Positions 1-7,528 of a stretch of 15,607 nucleotides of DNA are shown in pieces (the first letter of the stretch is position 1; each line of letters begins with the position of its first letter). Both the position numbers and the translations under genes were made by a program. The notes beneath the pieces are model-generated. The model saw only the letters and a program-made list of their open reading frames with translations, was not told where the DNA came from and did not search any database. This stretch comes from Phycisphaerales bacterium (lineage in GTDB: Bacteria; Planctomycetota; Phycisphaerae; Phycisphaerales; UBA1924). Where the stretch lies: NCBI GenBank assembly GCA_003511945.1, contig DOJA01000132.1, forward strand, positions 1 to 15,607, written 5' to 3'.

Positions 1-1356
1 CACTGGCACATGCACCACGACGGGGCGGCCCACTGGCGCTCGTGGAAGGCGCGGAACGAACGCATGCCCGTCGCCGTTGCGCTTGGGGGCGAGAGCGTGA
101 TGCCCTACGCGGCCACCTGCCCCCTGCCCCCGGGGATCAGCGAACTGCTGATGGCGGGGTTCCTGAACGGACGGGGCATCGAGATGTGCCGGGGCGTGAC
201 CGTGCCCCTGTGGGTGCCTTCGAACGCGGAGATCGTGATCGAGGGCTTCGTCAGCCACGAGGCGGGGCCGATCGGCTACGACCCGCGCGGCGGGGAGCCC
301 CTGGGGCCAGGCGCCGTCTTCGAGGGGCCGTTCGGAGATCACACCGGGTTCTATTCGCTCCCCGACCGCTACCCCGTGCTCGAGGTCACCGCGATCACGC
401 ACCGGCGGGACCCGATCTACCCCACGACGATCGTCGGGCTGCCGCCCCAGGAGGACTATTACCTGGGCAAGGCGACGGAGCGGATCATGCTGCCCTTGCT
501 CAAGACGATCCTGCCGGACATCGAGGACTACGACCTGCCCCTGTTCGGCGCGTTCCACAACGCGGCCTTCGTGAAGATCGACAAGCACTATCCGCTGCAC
601 GCGCGGCGCACGATGCACGGCGTGTGGGGCGCCGGGCAGATGTCGTGGACCAAGATGGTCGCGGTGGTGGACCGCGGGGTTGATGTCCACGACACATACG
701 CCGTGCTCCGCGCGGTGGGGGAGCACTGCCACCCGGCGCGGGATGTGGAACTTGTGCGCGGGCCGATGGACATCCTCGACCACGCGACGCCCTTCCTCGG
801 CGCGGGGACGAAGATGGGCCTCGACGCGACCGAGAAGCGGGGCCAGGCGGAGCAGCACCGTTCCGTGGAGGGACTGGCGGCGGAGTTGTGCGCCAGCGGG
901 CCGATCCCCGCGGTGACGGGCGGGGCGGCGCGCGCGAGCGAGTCGCGGTTCATGCGGGTTCCCGGCGTGCTGGACGCGCGCATCCCCGATGAGCTGGGCG
1001 GGTGGTGGCTACTGGTGCGAATCGAGAAGAGCGCGCCGGGGGACGGGGCGCGGGTCATCCGGGCGCTGGGCGGGCTGACGGAGGAAGCGGCCCTGCCGCG
1101 CTGGACCGTGGTGGTGGGCCCGGAGGCGGACCTGTCGGATATTGACGGTGCGCTGTTCCACTGGGCGGCGAACATGTCGGCGGAGCGCGACCGGCGCCTG
1201 AGCGTGTGCGGCCGGCGCGTGGCCTTCGACGCGACCCCCAAGATGACGGGCGACGAGCACGAGGGCCACCCGGTGCGCGAGTGGCCCCCGATCATCCGGA
1301 TGAGCGCAGAGGTCGAGAGGCGGGTCGCGGAGCGGTGGGGGGAGTTGGGGCTTTGA
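1..1356 (+). CDS. UbiD-family decarboxylase, 5'-truncated by window edge
   Basis: This is a prenylated-FMN-dependent decarboxylase of the UbiD family. The reading frame is open from base 1 (codons for His-Trp-His precede the Met at 10), so the true start lies outside the window. From alignment by memory with E. coli UbiD, about 180-190 N-terminal residues are missing. Numbered from the Met at 10, conserved segments are HHDGAAHWR (2-10), EIVIEG (74-79), EGPFGDHTGFYS (105-116), RRDPIYPTT (132-140), GVWG (204-207) and KMGLDATEK (268-276). Compared with E. coli UbiD there are about 17 extra residues just before EGPFG, and a C-terminal extension of about 170 residues carrying a second, similar motif, FDATPK (402-407). 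An estimated full length near 640 residues fits the long (~600 aa) UbiD subfamily that includes H. pylori HP0396, so a role in futalosine-route menaquinone synthesis is plausible. UbiD members act on many aromatic and unsaturated acids, so the substrate is unproven. Confidence 0.9.
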   Translation, partial: HWHMHHDGAAHWRSWKARNERMPVAVALGGESVMPYAATCPLPPGISELLMAGFLNGRGIEMCRGVTVPLWVPSNAEIVIEGFVSHEAGPIGYDPRGGEPLGPGAVFEGPFGDHTGFYSLPDRYPVLEVTAITHRRDPIYPTTIVGLPPQEDYYLGKATERIMLPLLKTILPDIEDYDLPLFGAFHNAAFVKIDKHYPLHARRTMHGVWGAGQMSWTKMVAVVDRGVDVHDTYAVLRAVGEHCHPARDVELVRGPMDILDHATPFLGAGTKMGLDATEKRGQAEQHRSVEGLAAELCASGPIPAVTGGAARASESRFMRVPGVLDARIPDELGGWWLLVRIEKSAPGDGARVIRALGGLTEEAALPRWTVVVGPEADLSDIDGALFHWAANMSAERDRRLSVCGRRVAFDATPKMTGDEHEGHPVREWPPIIRMSAEVERRVAERWGELGL

Positions 1357-1442
1357 GGGGCCGGAGTCGGTGCGAGCACACGCCAGGACACGCCGACGCT
1401 GAACCACCTGTTCAATATCCGCGTGATCGCAGCAGCGGGTGA

Positions 1443-1907
1443 CTACGGGCCGATACTGGGCAGCAGAAGCCACTTTGACAGTTCAGAGGACGCGAGCCCA
1501 ATCAAGTAGAACGGGATCGTCACAGCCACGATCCTTGCGAAGTTATTCCAATAGCGCCTCGTCCTGCGCATCGCGACAGTAACGAGTGCGAGGAGAATCG
1601 CGAGCCCGATCAACTTGACTCCGATCAAACCGATGACCGCTGGCGTCGGGTCTGAATCGTTCTGGAGTCTTGAGATGATCCAACCGAGCATCAGCATCAA
1701 GAGGGGCGGCACGGCGGCCGCGATGCCCGCCCCGATTCCGACCAGGGGCCAGATGCTCCACTGTCCATCCGTCGTCCACGACTCGTGCAGTGCGGAGTCG
1801 CGCGCACACCTTGGGCAAGTCGTTCCGTCCGCGCCGCTCGTGTCGAACCAGCATCCGCTGCAATGCTTGGCCCGCTCTTCCCAGCGCTTCGCGAATGGCG
1901 CTCTCAT
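1443..1907 (-). CDS. Small zinc-ribbon membrane protein, unknown function
   Basis: I do not recognise a named family for this 154-residue protein. The N-terminus has a zinc-ribbon pattern, Cys16-x2-Cys19 and Cys31-x2-Cys34. Three hydrophobic segments follow at about 53-79, 89-113 and 122-142, with an Arg-rich loop (114-118) between the second and third, so an inner-membrane protein with a cytoplasmic N-terminal zinc knuckle is likely. Its ATG overlaps the stop codon of the upstream cysteine desulfurase gene in a 4-base ATGA, which points to translational coupling in one operon. Base composition is unlike its neighbours: two 60-base lines I counted (1501-1560 and 1621-1680) are 50% and 55% G+C, against around 70% nearby. 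That may reflect recent acquisition or the AT-richer codons of membrane segments. It faces the UbiD gene tail-to-tail across 86 bp in which I see nothing notable. Confidence 0.75.
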   Translation of the reverse strand: MRAPFAKRWEERAKHCSGCWFDTSGADGTTCPRCARDSALHESWTTDGQWSIWPLVGIGAGIAAAVPPLLMLMLGWIISRLQNDSDPTPAVIGLIGVKLIGLAILLALVTVAMRRTRRYWNNFARIVAVTIPFYLIGLASSELSKWLLLPSIGP

Positions 1908-3205
1908 GAGTAGACCCTCGTCGAGGCCGCCAGCTCGCGCAGCGCACCTGCCGCGTGGCGGACATCATCCACGGTCAGGAACGGCCCGAGCGAGAGGCGC
2001 AGCGCGCCCGTCGATCCCAGCGCCCGGTGCGCCAGCGGGGCGCAGTGGATGCCCGCCCGCGCGAGGACGCCGAACTCGGATTCGAGGATCGCCGCGGCTT
2101 CGTGCGGGTCGAGCCCGTCGATCGAGAAGGTGAACACACCAACGCGACGGGACGGGTCGAGCGGGCCGTGGAGGGTGAGGCCGGGAATCGAGCCGGACTC
2201 GCGCGCGAGAGCAGGCGTCCCTCTCCCCAACCCTCCCCCAGGGGGGGAGGGAGTCGGAATGAAGCCGAGGGTGCTGAGCAGTTCGTGCATCAGCGCCACT
2301 TCGTGCGCTCGGAGGGCGGCGATCCCGACGAGCCCCGCGAAGCGGAACTCGTTCAGGAACTGAACGCCCTCGCTCAGCCCGATGAGGCCCATCGCGTTCA
2401 CCGATCCGGGCTCGTACTTGTCGGGCATCGTTTCCGGCTGGACATCGAGGTCGGATTGGGAGCCGGTGCCGCCCTCGCGGACGGTGGCGAGCCGGAGTTC
2501 GACCCCGGGACGGATGGAGAGCCCGCCGGTGCCCGAGGGGCCGAGCAGGCCCTTGTGCCCGGGGAAGGCGAGCAGATCGGCGCCCAGCGCGCGGACATCC
2601 ACCGGCAGGTGGCCCAGCGACTGGGCGGCGTCGAGGAGGAACAGCACGCCCTGCGCGCGGCAGACGGCGCCGACTTCCGCGGCGGGCTGGATGACGCCGG
2701 TCACATTGCTCGCGTGGTTGAGGGCGACGAGCACCGTGTCCGAGCGCGCGCCGACGGCTCGGCGGATGTCGTCGGGGTCCACGCGGCCGGTCGCGGGGTC
2801 GGCGGGGACACGGGTCTGCGCCAGGCGCCCGGGGTGGCGCTCGATCAGCGCGTTGAGCGGGCGCAGGACGGAGTTGTGGTCGAGCTCCGTCGTGACGATG
2901 TGGGCGGTGGCGCGGGGGTCGGACTCGAGCACGCCGAGAACGACGCCGCGGATGGCGAGGTTGAGGGCGTCGGAGGTGTTGAGCGTGAAGATGATGTGGT
3001 CGGGGTCTTCCCCGTTGACGAGGTCGTTGATCCGCTCGCGGCAGCGGCGCACGAGGCGCGCGGCCTCGCGGGCCTCGAAGTACGAGCCGCGCCCGGGGGA
3101 GCCGCCCAGGCGGGTGGCGTAGTCGACCATGGCGTCGATGACCGCCTGCGGCTTGGGGCTGCTGGTGGCGGCGTTGTCGAAGTAGAGGCGGGGCATCGGG
3201 GTCAT
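1904..3205 (-). CDS. Class V aminotransferase / cysteine desulfurase family protein (EF2568-like)
   Basis: This is a PLP-dependent enzyme of the NifS/SufS fold that probably mobilises sulfur from cysteine. With the chosen ATG the protein has 433 residues. It opens with LYFDNAATSSPKP (7-19), typical of the family. Key residues are His110 in LDHNSVLRPL, Asp192 in LLDAAQSLGH, the PLP-binding Lys218 in FPGHKGLLGPSGTGG, and a candidate persulfide Cys388 in ARAGIHCAPLAHR. The last motif is the reason for placing it in the EF2568-like branch rather than calling it IscS or SufS. No suf or isc scaffold genes are visible nearby. The reading frame continues upstream to 3241, but the residues before MTPMP are not family-like, so I start at 3205; ATG at 3196 is an alternative, and neither has a clear Shine-Dalgarno site. 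Residues about 317-336 are Pro/Gly-rich and encoded by a palindromic repeat. It overlaps the downstream zinc-ribbon gene by 4 bases. Confidence 0.88.
   Translation of the reverse strand: MTPMPRLYFDNAATSSPKPQAVIDAMVDYATRLGGSPGRGSYFEAREAARLVRRCRERINDLVNGEDPDHIIFTLNTSDALNLAIRGVVLGVLESDPRATAHIVTTELDHNSVLRPLNALIERHPGRLAQTRVPADPATGRVDPDDIRRAVGARSDTVLVALNHASNVTGVIQPAAEVGAVCRAQGVLFLLDAAQSLGHLPVDVRALGADLLAFPGHKGLLGPSGTGGLSIRPGVELRLATVREGGTGSQSDLDVQPETMPDKYEPGSVNAMGLIGLSEGVQFLNEFRFAGLVGIAALRAHEVALMHELLSTLGFIPTPSPPGGGLGRGTPALARESGSIPGLTLHGPLDPSRRVGVFTFSIDGLDPHEAAAILESEFGVLARAGIHCAPLAHRALGSTGALRLSLGPFLTVDDVRHAAGALRELAASTRVYS
2198..2256 (-). repeat. Palindromic repeat embedded in frame in the desulfurase gene
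   Basis: Inside the desulfurase coding region, CCCTCCCCC (2231-2239) and GGGGGAGGG (2243-2251) form a perfect 9-bp stem around a 3-base loop. It is flanked by a further pyrimidine tract on the plus strand at 2220-2228. Read on the coding strand it encodes a Thr-Pro-Ser-Pro-Pro-Gly-Gly-Gly-type peptide that lies between two conserved stretches and has no expected counterpart in the family. The composition resembles dispersed C/G-tract palindromes found in many bacterial genomes. The exact insertion boundaries cannot be set without homologues. Confidence 0.6.
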
Positions 3206-3244
3206 GGAGCAGGGATGGTACGCGCCGGCCCCGGGACGCACGGC

Positions 3245-3272
3245 TTGACACCGGCGTAGCGATGGCTACCAT
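3245..3272 (+). promoter_or_regulatory. Candidate sigma70-type promoter for the outer-membrane protein gene
   Basis: A perfect TTGACA (3245-3250) is followed after 16 bp by TACCAT (3267-3272), which matches 4 of 6 positions of TATAAT. A start site 7-8 bases further would fall at 3279-3280, on or next to the A of the ATG at 3280. The transcript would then be leaderless, which fits the lack of any Shine-Dalgarno sequence there. The promoter lies in the 74-bp gap between two divergent genes. This is a pattern match only. Confidence 0.4.
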
Positions 3273-3287
3273 GTAGCATATGCTACA
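3256..3287. promoter_or_regulatory. Two tandem palindromes, GTAGC-N4-GCTAC, a candidate operator
   Basis: GTAGCGATGGCTAC (3256-3269) and GTAGCATATGCTAC (3273-3286) are two copies of the same dyad, each with a 4-base centre, set 17 bp apart start to start. The second extends to a perfect 16-bp palindrome (3272-3287). The first overlaps the candidate -10 region and the second contains the ATG of the outer-membrane protein gene. This layout would suit a dimeric repressor blocking transcription or initiation of translation. No regulator gene is present in the window, so the binding protein is unknown. Confidence 0.45.
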
Positions 3288-4131
3288 CTCTTCCGGGCGG
3301 GTTCTGTGCGCACTGTTCCTGCTGCCTGCCGGGGCCGACGCGCTCGCGCAGGGGCCGCCGCCCGCCGACAAGTCCGGCTACCACCTGTTCGATCCCACGC
3401 CGCGCGAGCTGCGGCGCGAGATGAGCGCCGATCGGCCCGACGCGACCGAGAGCCCCTACACGGTCGATGCGGGGGGCGTGCAGCTGGAGATGAGCTTCGC
3501 GGAGTACTCCTACGACCGCGACGACGGGCGGGACGCGCACTCGTGGTCGCTGGCGCCCGTCAACCTGAAGCTGGGGCTGACCAACAACGCCGATCTTCAG
3601 TTCCTGCTCTCGCCCTGGGACGCGGAGTCCGGCGAGGTCGTGGAGGAGTCCTCCGGCTTCGCGGGGGCGGGGCTGCGCCTGAAGGTGAACCTCCACGGCA
3701 ACGACTCTGGTGGGTTTGCGCTGGGGCTGCTGCCGTTCATTCTGTTCCCCTCGGGCAACGACGAGGCCGGGCCGCAGGAGGTCGAGGGGGGCTTCGCCAT
3801 CCCGATGGCGGTCGAGTTGCCCCACGGCTGGGGGCTGGGCTGGCAGGTGCAGGTCGAGTGGCTGCGCGACGAAGCCGACGAGGGGTACGACACGCTCTTC
3901 TCGCACACGGTGGTGTTCGGGCACGACATCGTCGGGGAGTTGGCCGGGTACATCGAGTTCATCGGCGAGGTGTTCATCGATGGCCCGGGGGGCTATCGCC
4001 CATCGCTCAGCGCGGGGCTCACCTCCGCGCTGTCTCCTGATGCGCAGCTGGACCTGGGCGTGGTGATCGGGCTGGACGATGACCAGACCGATGACCTGCG
4101 GGTGTTCAGCGGGCTGACGCTGCGGTTCTGA
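3280..4131 (+). CDS. MetA-pathway-type outer-membrane beta-barrel (putative transporter)
   Basis: The 283-residue product resembles the 'putative MetA-pathway of phenol degradation' outer-membrane family (Pfam Phenol_MetA_deg). It starts with a plausible signal peptide: Arg7, a hydrophobic core about 8-19, and an Ala-Leu-Ala site ending at residue 23. The mature protein has the hallmark SADRPDATESPYTV (50-63), where family members read something like TDRPDFTESP, followed by alternating amphipathic strands typical of a beta-barrel. It ends in LTLRF, a C-terminal Phe signature of outer-membrane barrels. Family members are thought to let hydrophobic or aromatic compounds cross the outer membrane, but few have been tested. 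It implies a diderm cell. The ATG at 3280 has no Shine-Dalgarno site and sits within a palindrome at the predicted transcription start. A later start is unlikely because it would cut into the signal peptide. It runs convergently towards alanine dehydrogenase, with a repeat element between them. Confidence 0.78.
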   Translation: MLHSSGRVLCALFLLPAGADALAQGPPPADKSGYHLFDPTPRELRREMSADRPDATESPYTVDAGGVQLEMSFAEYSYDRDDGRDAHSWSLAPVNLKLGLTNNADLQFLLSPWDAESGEVVEESSGFAGAGLRLKVNLHGNDSGGFALGLLPFILFPSGNDEAGPQEVEGGFAIPMAVELPHGWGLGWQVQVEWLRDEADEGYDTLFSHTVVFGHDIVGELAGYIEFIGEVFIDGPGGYRPSLSAGLTSALSPDAQLDLGVVIGLDDDQTDDLRVFSGLTLRF

Positions 4132-4140
4132 GGGCTCGCG

Positions 4141-4261
4141 AGAGCACTTCGTCTGCACGCGTCGCGTGCAGACGAGTGAAGAAGTGGTCGTGCGGCGGGC
4201 GAGTGAATCGCCCGCCTTGGGAGCCAAGACTCCGGGAGCAAAAGAGTTGCGCTCGGGGTCG
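4141..4261 (+). repeat. Convergent-junction repeat, copy A (double hairpin)
   Basis: This element begins AGAGCACTTCGTC, nine bases after the stop of the outer-membrane protein gene. The first hairpin pairs GTCTGCACGC (4151-4160) with GCGTGCAGAC (4164-4173) around a 3-base loop, with outer pairs beyond. The second pairs GGCGGGCGA (4194-4202) with TCGCCCGCC (4208-4216) around GTGAA. A less conserved tail ends near GCGCTCGGGGTCG. It is 121 bp from AGAG to GGGTCG, the same length as copy B. There is no run of T after either stem, so it is not a classical intrinsic terminator. It fills most of the 200-bp gap before the convergent alanine dehydrogenase gene. Confidence 0.75.
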
Positions 4262-4331
4262 TCGGCGAAGGTCCGGACGCCTTTCCTGCGCCGGGCGAGC
4301 GACGATCCCGCTACACCTTGAGCACGATCGC

Positions 4332-5450
4332 TTAGAACGGCGCCTTCTCGACGCTCAGCCCGTGCGCTTCGCCGACCGGGCGGTTGTAGAGTCGCCCGGC
4401 GTCCATGTTGATGGCCATCGCGAAGCCGCGGTCGGCGCGGGCGATCCGTTCCCATCCTTCGTTGGCGATCCGCAGCAGCCACGGGAGCGTGGCGTTGGTG
4501 AGGGCCTGGGTGCTGGTGCGCGGGACGGCCCCGGGGATGTTGGCGACGCAGTAGTGGATGATCCCATCGATCGTGTAGATGGGCTGCGCGTGCGTGGTCG
4601 GGCGGCTGGTCTCGACGCACCCGCCCTGGTCGATGGAGACATCGACGATCACGGCTCCGGAGGGGATGGTCCGCAGGTCGTCGCGCGAGATCAGGTGCGG
4701 GGCCTTGGCCCCGGAGATGAGCACGCCCCCGATGATGAGGTCGCTGCTCCTGATGGCTTCGCGGATGGCGTGGGGCTCGGAGAAGATGGGATCGACATTC
4801 GCGGGCATGACCTCGTCGAGGTAGCGGAGCCGGTCGAGACTGATGTCGGTGACGGTCACGCTGGCGCCCAGCCCGGCGGCCATGCGGGCGGCGTTGATCC
4901 CCACCACTCCCCCGCCCAGCACCAGCACTCGCGCCGGCGGGGTGCCGGTGACGCCCCCCAGCAGGATGCCCCGCCCGCCCTGGGGACGCTCGAGGAACTT
5001 CGCGCCCTCCTGCACGCTCATCTTGCCCGCGACCTCGGACATGGGGGTGAGCAGGGGGAGCGTGGAGCGCCCCAGCGGGCCGGGCTGTTCGAGGGTCTCG
5101 TAGACGATCGCGGTGATGCCCGAGTTCAGGCAGGCGACGGTGAGGGCCTTGTCCGCGGCGAAATGAAAGTAGGTGAAGACCTGCTGCCCCGGGCGCATGA
5201 GGGGGATCTCGGCGGGCTGGGGCTCCTTGACCTTGACGACGAGGTCGGCGCGGGACCAGACCTCGCGGGCGGAATCGACGATCGTGGCGCCGGCCTTGGC
5301 GTACTGCTCGTCCTCGTACCCGGACCCGACGCCCGCGCCGCGCTGGACGATGACCGAATGCCCGTCGCGGCGCAGGAGTTCGGCCCCGACGGGGCGGAGC
5401 CCCACGCGGTACTCGTCCGACTTCACTTCCGCGGGGCAGCCGACGATCAT
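4332..5450 (-). CDS. ald: Alanine dehydrogenase
   Basis: This enzyme catalyses NAD-dependent interconversion of L-alanine and pyruvate plus ammonia in the cytoplasm. From the chosen ATG it has 372 residues, the normal family length. The catalytic and substrate residues fall at the same numbers as in the well-studied mycobacterial enzyme: Arg15 (YRVGL), Lys75 (KVKEP), His96 (YFHFA) and Asp270 (VDVSIDQGG). The NAD-binding Rossmann motif VLGGGVVGINAA spans 177-188. The frame could open at a TTG at 5465, but the ATG at 5450 is preferred: GAGGA lies 8 bases upstream of it and the N-terminus MIVGCPAEVK matches the family. It diverges from the secreted hypothetical gene across 78 bp. I see no disruption. 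Assimilation or release of ammonia and alanine catabolism are the known roles; the direction here cannot be told from sequence. Confidence 0.96.
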   Translation of the reverse strand: MIVGCPAEVKSDEYRVGLRPVGAELLRRDGHSVIVQRGAGVGSGYEDEQYAKAGATIVDSAREVWSRADLVVKVKEPQPAEIPLMRPGQQVFTYFHFAADKALTVACLNSGITAIVYETLEQPGPLGRSTLPLLTPMSEVAGKMSVQEGAKFLERPQGGRGILLGGVTGTPPARVLVLGGGVVGINAARMAAGLGASVTVTDISLDRLRYLDEVMPANVDPIFSEPHAIREAIRSSDLIIGGVLISGAKAPHLISRDDLRTIPSGAVIVDVSIDQGGCVETSRPTTHAQPIYTIDGIIHYCVANIPGAVPRTSTQALTNATLPWLLRIANEGWERIARADRGFAMAINMDAGRLYNRPVGEAHGLSVEKAPF

Positions 5451-5528
5451 GGCGGGTTTCCTCAATGGAATGCCGCCAGTCTATCGGGGCGGGGGTGGGG
5501 GTTCGGTCCGTGCCGCTAGGATGGTCGT

Positions 5529-7466
5529 ATGACTCTCCGACCAGTTCACGCGACGCTGAGGACGATCCGGACGCGCCCCCGGGGGGTGTTGAGCACGATG
5601 GCGCTGCTGCTGGGCCTGCTGGCCCTGGGCGGGCCGTCTGGCGCGCGGGCGCAGACGCCCAGGGACGACCTGGTCGCCCACGCGAACAGGTCGGTGGCGC
5701 AGTCGGGGGCGACGAAGGAGGCGTCGGAGGTGCTGTTCCCGGCGCTAGCGGCGATGGAGCGTCCGCCCGAGCGGTTCCGGTCCGGCGTCCATGATCGGAT
5801 CCACGGGCCTTCGCTGCGCGAGACGCGGGCCGCGTCGGTTGTGACGCCCAAGGACCCGGACTGGGCGGCGCTCTCCGCGTGGGCGGCGGCGCCCGCGCAG
5901 CAGGCGGTCCTCGCGGCGATCAAGACCATCACGGACCCGAGCGCGCGGTTCGTGCTGGGGTTCCCGTACGGGCGCGCCGGCGTGAAGCCCGAGTGGGCCG
6001 GGGCGGGCCTGTATGTGGGGCTGGGGTCGCCCCAGCTTCTGGCGGCCGCGAACGGGTCGATGGAGTACCTGTTCCGGCTCAGCGAGGCGGCGACGCTGTG
6101 CTCGGTCGAGGCCCAGCGCCGGGCCGCCGCCGGGGAGGGCAGCGCCGCGGTCGAGCCGCTGATCGGATGGCTGCGCATGGGCCGGATGGTGTCGGACCGG
6201 CTGTTCTCGATGGAAAAGCAGTGGGGGATGCAGTCGGTCCGTGATGCCGCCGAGCGGATGCTGGACATCTCGTGCCAGCACCCGGGGCTCCTGAGCGCGC
6301 AGGACATCGCGCAGGCGGTCCTGGAGCTGGACCTCCGAGCCCTGGCGCCCGAGCGCATCCTGTTCCCGGACGGCGAGCGGTTGGCCTGTCTGCAGTTGAT
6401 CGGGCTGACCATGGAGGAGCGGGGCGGCCCGAGCGCAACGGGCTTCGCGCCGACGATGGGGCTGATCAGGGCGGAACCGACGGGGCTGGCCGCGTTCGGC
6501 GGGGCGGCGTACTGGGCGCAGTTCCAGGGCGAGCACGCGGGGTGGTTCGATTCGATCGAGGAAGTCCGCAAGGTCTTCGGCGACTGGGGCCAGCGCTGGC
6601 AGATCAACAATCAGTTTGATCCCATCTGGCAGCAACTGACGGACTTCTCCAAGATGGACGCGCGCCGGTTCGCGATCATCCGCGAGGTGGTGGCGAGCGA
6701 GCCGGTCAATATCGAGTCGCTCTTCCAGCTGCGGGTTGAGTTGATGGTGCAGCTCACCGGAGCGCGCTCGGCGCTCGGGGTCGTGGGCTTCCGCGCCCGC
6801 CAGAACACCTGGCCCCCGGCCCTGGCCGCGGTGCAGCCCCAGTTCGTCCCGCGGCTGGACTTCGACCCCTGGAGCTGGAACGAGCGGCGCGAGACCCGGG
6901 ACATCTTCCAGTTCTTCGTCCCGATGCGCGACCAGAAGCGCGGCCCGCGCGAGGAACCCACGCCCCACCGCATGCGCGTGCGGATCGGCGGGGACGCGGG
7001 GACCGATCTCGTGGCGGCGGCGGGGGCCGAGCTCGCGGCGGCCATGCCCGCCGAGATGCGCGAGCAGCTGCGTTCGGCCTTCGCGTCCGGCCTGCCCGCC
7101 GATGTCGTCGACGAGTCCGGACGGCCCAGCGCCGACAAACTGAAGGCGATCGCGGAGCAGAACATCAACGCCTCCCCCGACCTGACCCAGGAGCAGAAGC
7201 AGGCCCTGATCGGGTCCTTCCGGGGGCTGAACCAGGCGCTCATCGATCAGGTCTTCGAGATCCTCCGGGCCGCGGTGGGCATGGCCGGGGAGACCGACAT
7301 GCACACCGCGGAGCTGCGCGACGACACATTCGTCCTCTACTCCGTCGGGTTCAACCAGAAGGCCGACTTCGCGCGGGTGGTCGGGCGCGGCGGCGAGGAC
7401 ATCATTATCTGGCCCCCCCTGCTCTGGCTTGAGCGCGAGTACGCCCGGGGCGGGGCGGGGCAGTAA
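5529..7466 (+). CDS. Secreted hypothetical protein, planctomycete-like
   Basis: I do not recognise a characterised family in this 645-residue protein. AGGA (5518-5521) is 7 bases before the ATG and supports the start. The N-terminus has several Arg residues (to 18), a hydrophobic core about 22-35 and an Ala-Arg-Ala site near residue 41, so export through a signal peptide is likely. The mature part is rich in Ala, Arg and Trp and looks mostly helical. Near the C-terminus, DDTFVLYSVGFNQKAD resembles a segment ('...Y.DG..F.LYSVG.N..D') that I associate with large families of uncharacterised planctomycete proteins, as does NTWPPALAAVQPQFVPRLDFDPW further upstream, where a substrate-independent 'NG.YP..L..L.P.YLP..P.DP' pattern is usual. 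No catalytic motif is visible. The thioredoxin reductase gene follows after 62 bp on the same strand, so co-transcription is possible, but a functional link is not shown. Confidence 0.72.
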   Translation: MTLRPVHATLRTIRTRPRGVLSTMALLLGLLALGGPSGARAQTPRDDLVAHANRSVAQSGATKEASEVLFPALAAMERPPERFRSGVHDRIHGPSLRETRAASVVTPKDPDWAALSAWAAAPAQQAVLAAIKTITDPSARFVLGFPYGRAGVKPEWAGAGLYVGLGSPQLLAAANGSMEYLFRLSEAATLCSVEAQRRAAAGEGSAAVEPLIGWLRMGRMVSDRLFSMEKQWGMQSVRDAAERMLDISCQHPGLLSAQDIAQAVLELDLRALAPERILFPDGERLACLQLIGLTMEERGGPSATGFAPTMGLIRAEPTGLAAFGGAAYWAQFQGEHAGWFDSIEEVRKVFGDWGQRWQINNQFDPIWQQLTDFSKMDARRFAIIREVVASEPVNIESLFQLRVELMVQLTGARSALGVVGFRARQNTWPPALAAVQPQFVPRLDFDPWSWNERRETRDIFQFFVPMRDQKRGPREEPTPHRMRVRIGGDAGTDLVAAAGAELAAAMPAEMREQLRSAFASGLPADVVDESGRPSADKLKAIAEQNINASPDLTQEQKQALIGSFRGLNQALIDQVFEILRAAVGMAGETDMHTAELRDDTFVLYSVGFNQKADFARVVGRGGEDIIIWPPLLWLEREYARGGAGQ

Positions 7467-7528
7467 CACCAGGGGAATATCCGCCCGCCCCTGCCGGTTC
7501 GTCCGGTTCCTTCGATCCCGGAGACTTC

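Noticed and set aside
1357..1442. Possible further copy of the junction repeat between UbiD and the zinc-ribbon gene
   Set aside because: This convergent gap lacks the AGAGCACTTCGTC start and the GGCGGGCGA hairpin; I see no structure in it.
1955..3259. A 434-residue open frame on the plus strand opposite the cysteine desulfurase gene
   Set aside because: Its product is a low-complexity Arg/Gly/Ala/Glu-rich translation, while the minus strand encodes a clear enzyme with all active-site residues. Long antisense frames are common at this GC.
4151..4216. Classical rho-independent terminators in the repeat elements
   Set aside because: The stems are strong but no T-run follows on either strand; at most TT follows the second stem.
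3283..4620. A 445-residue minus-strand frame across the outer-membrane protein gene and the end of ald
   Set aside because: Arg/Pro/Gln-rich shadow translation; the other strand has a signal peptide and beta-barrel hallmarks.
5451..5465. TTG start for alanine dehydrogenase at 5465
   Set aside because: The ATG at 5450 has GAGGA at good spacing and gives catalytic residue numbers equal to the known enzymes; the TTG would lie within that ribosome-binding region.
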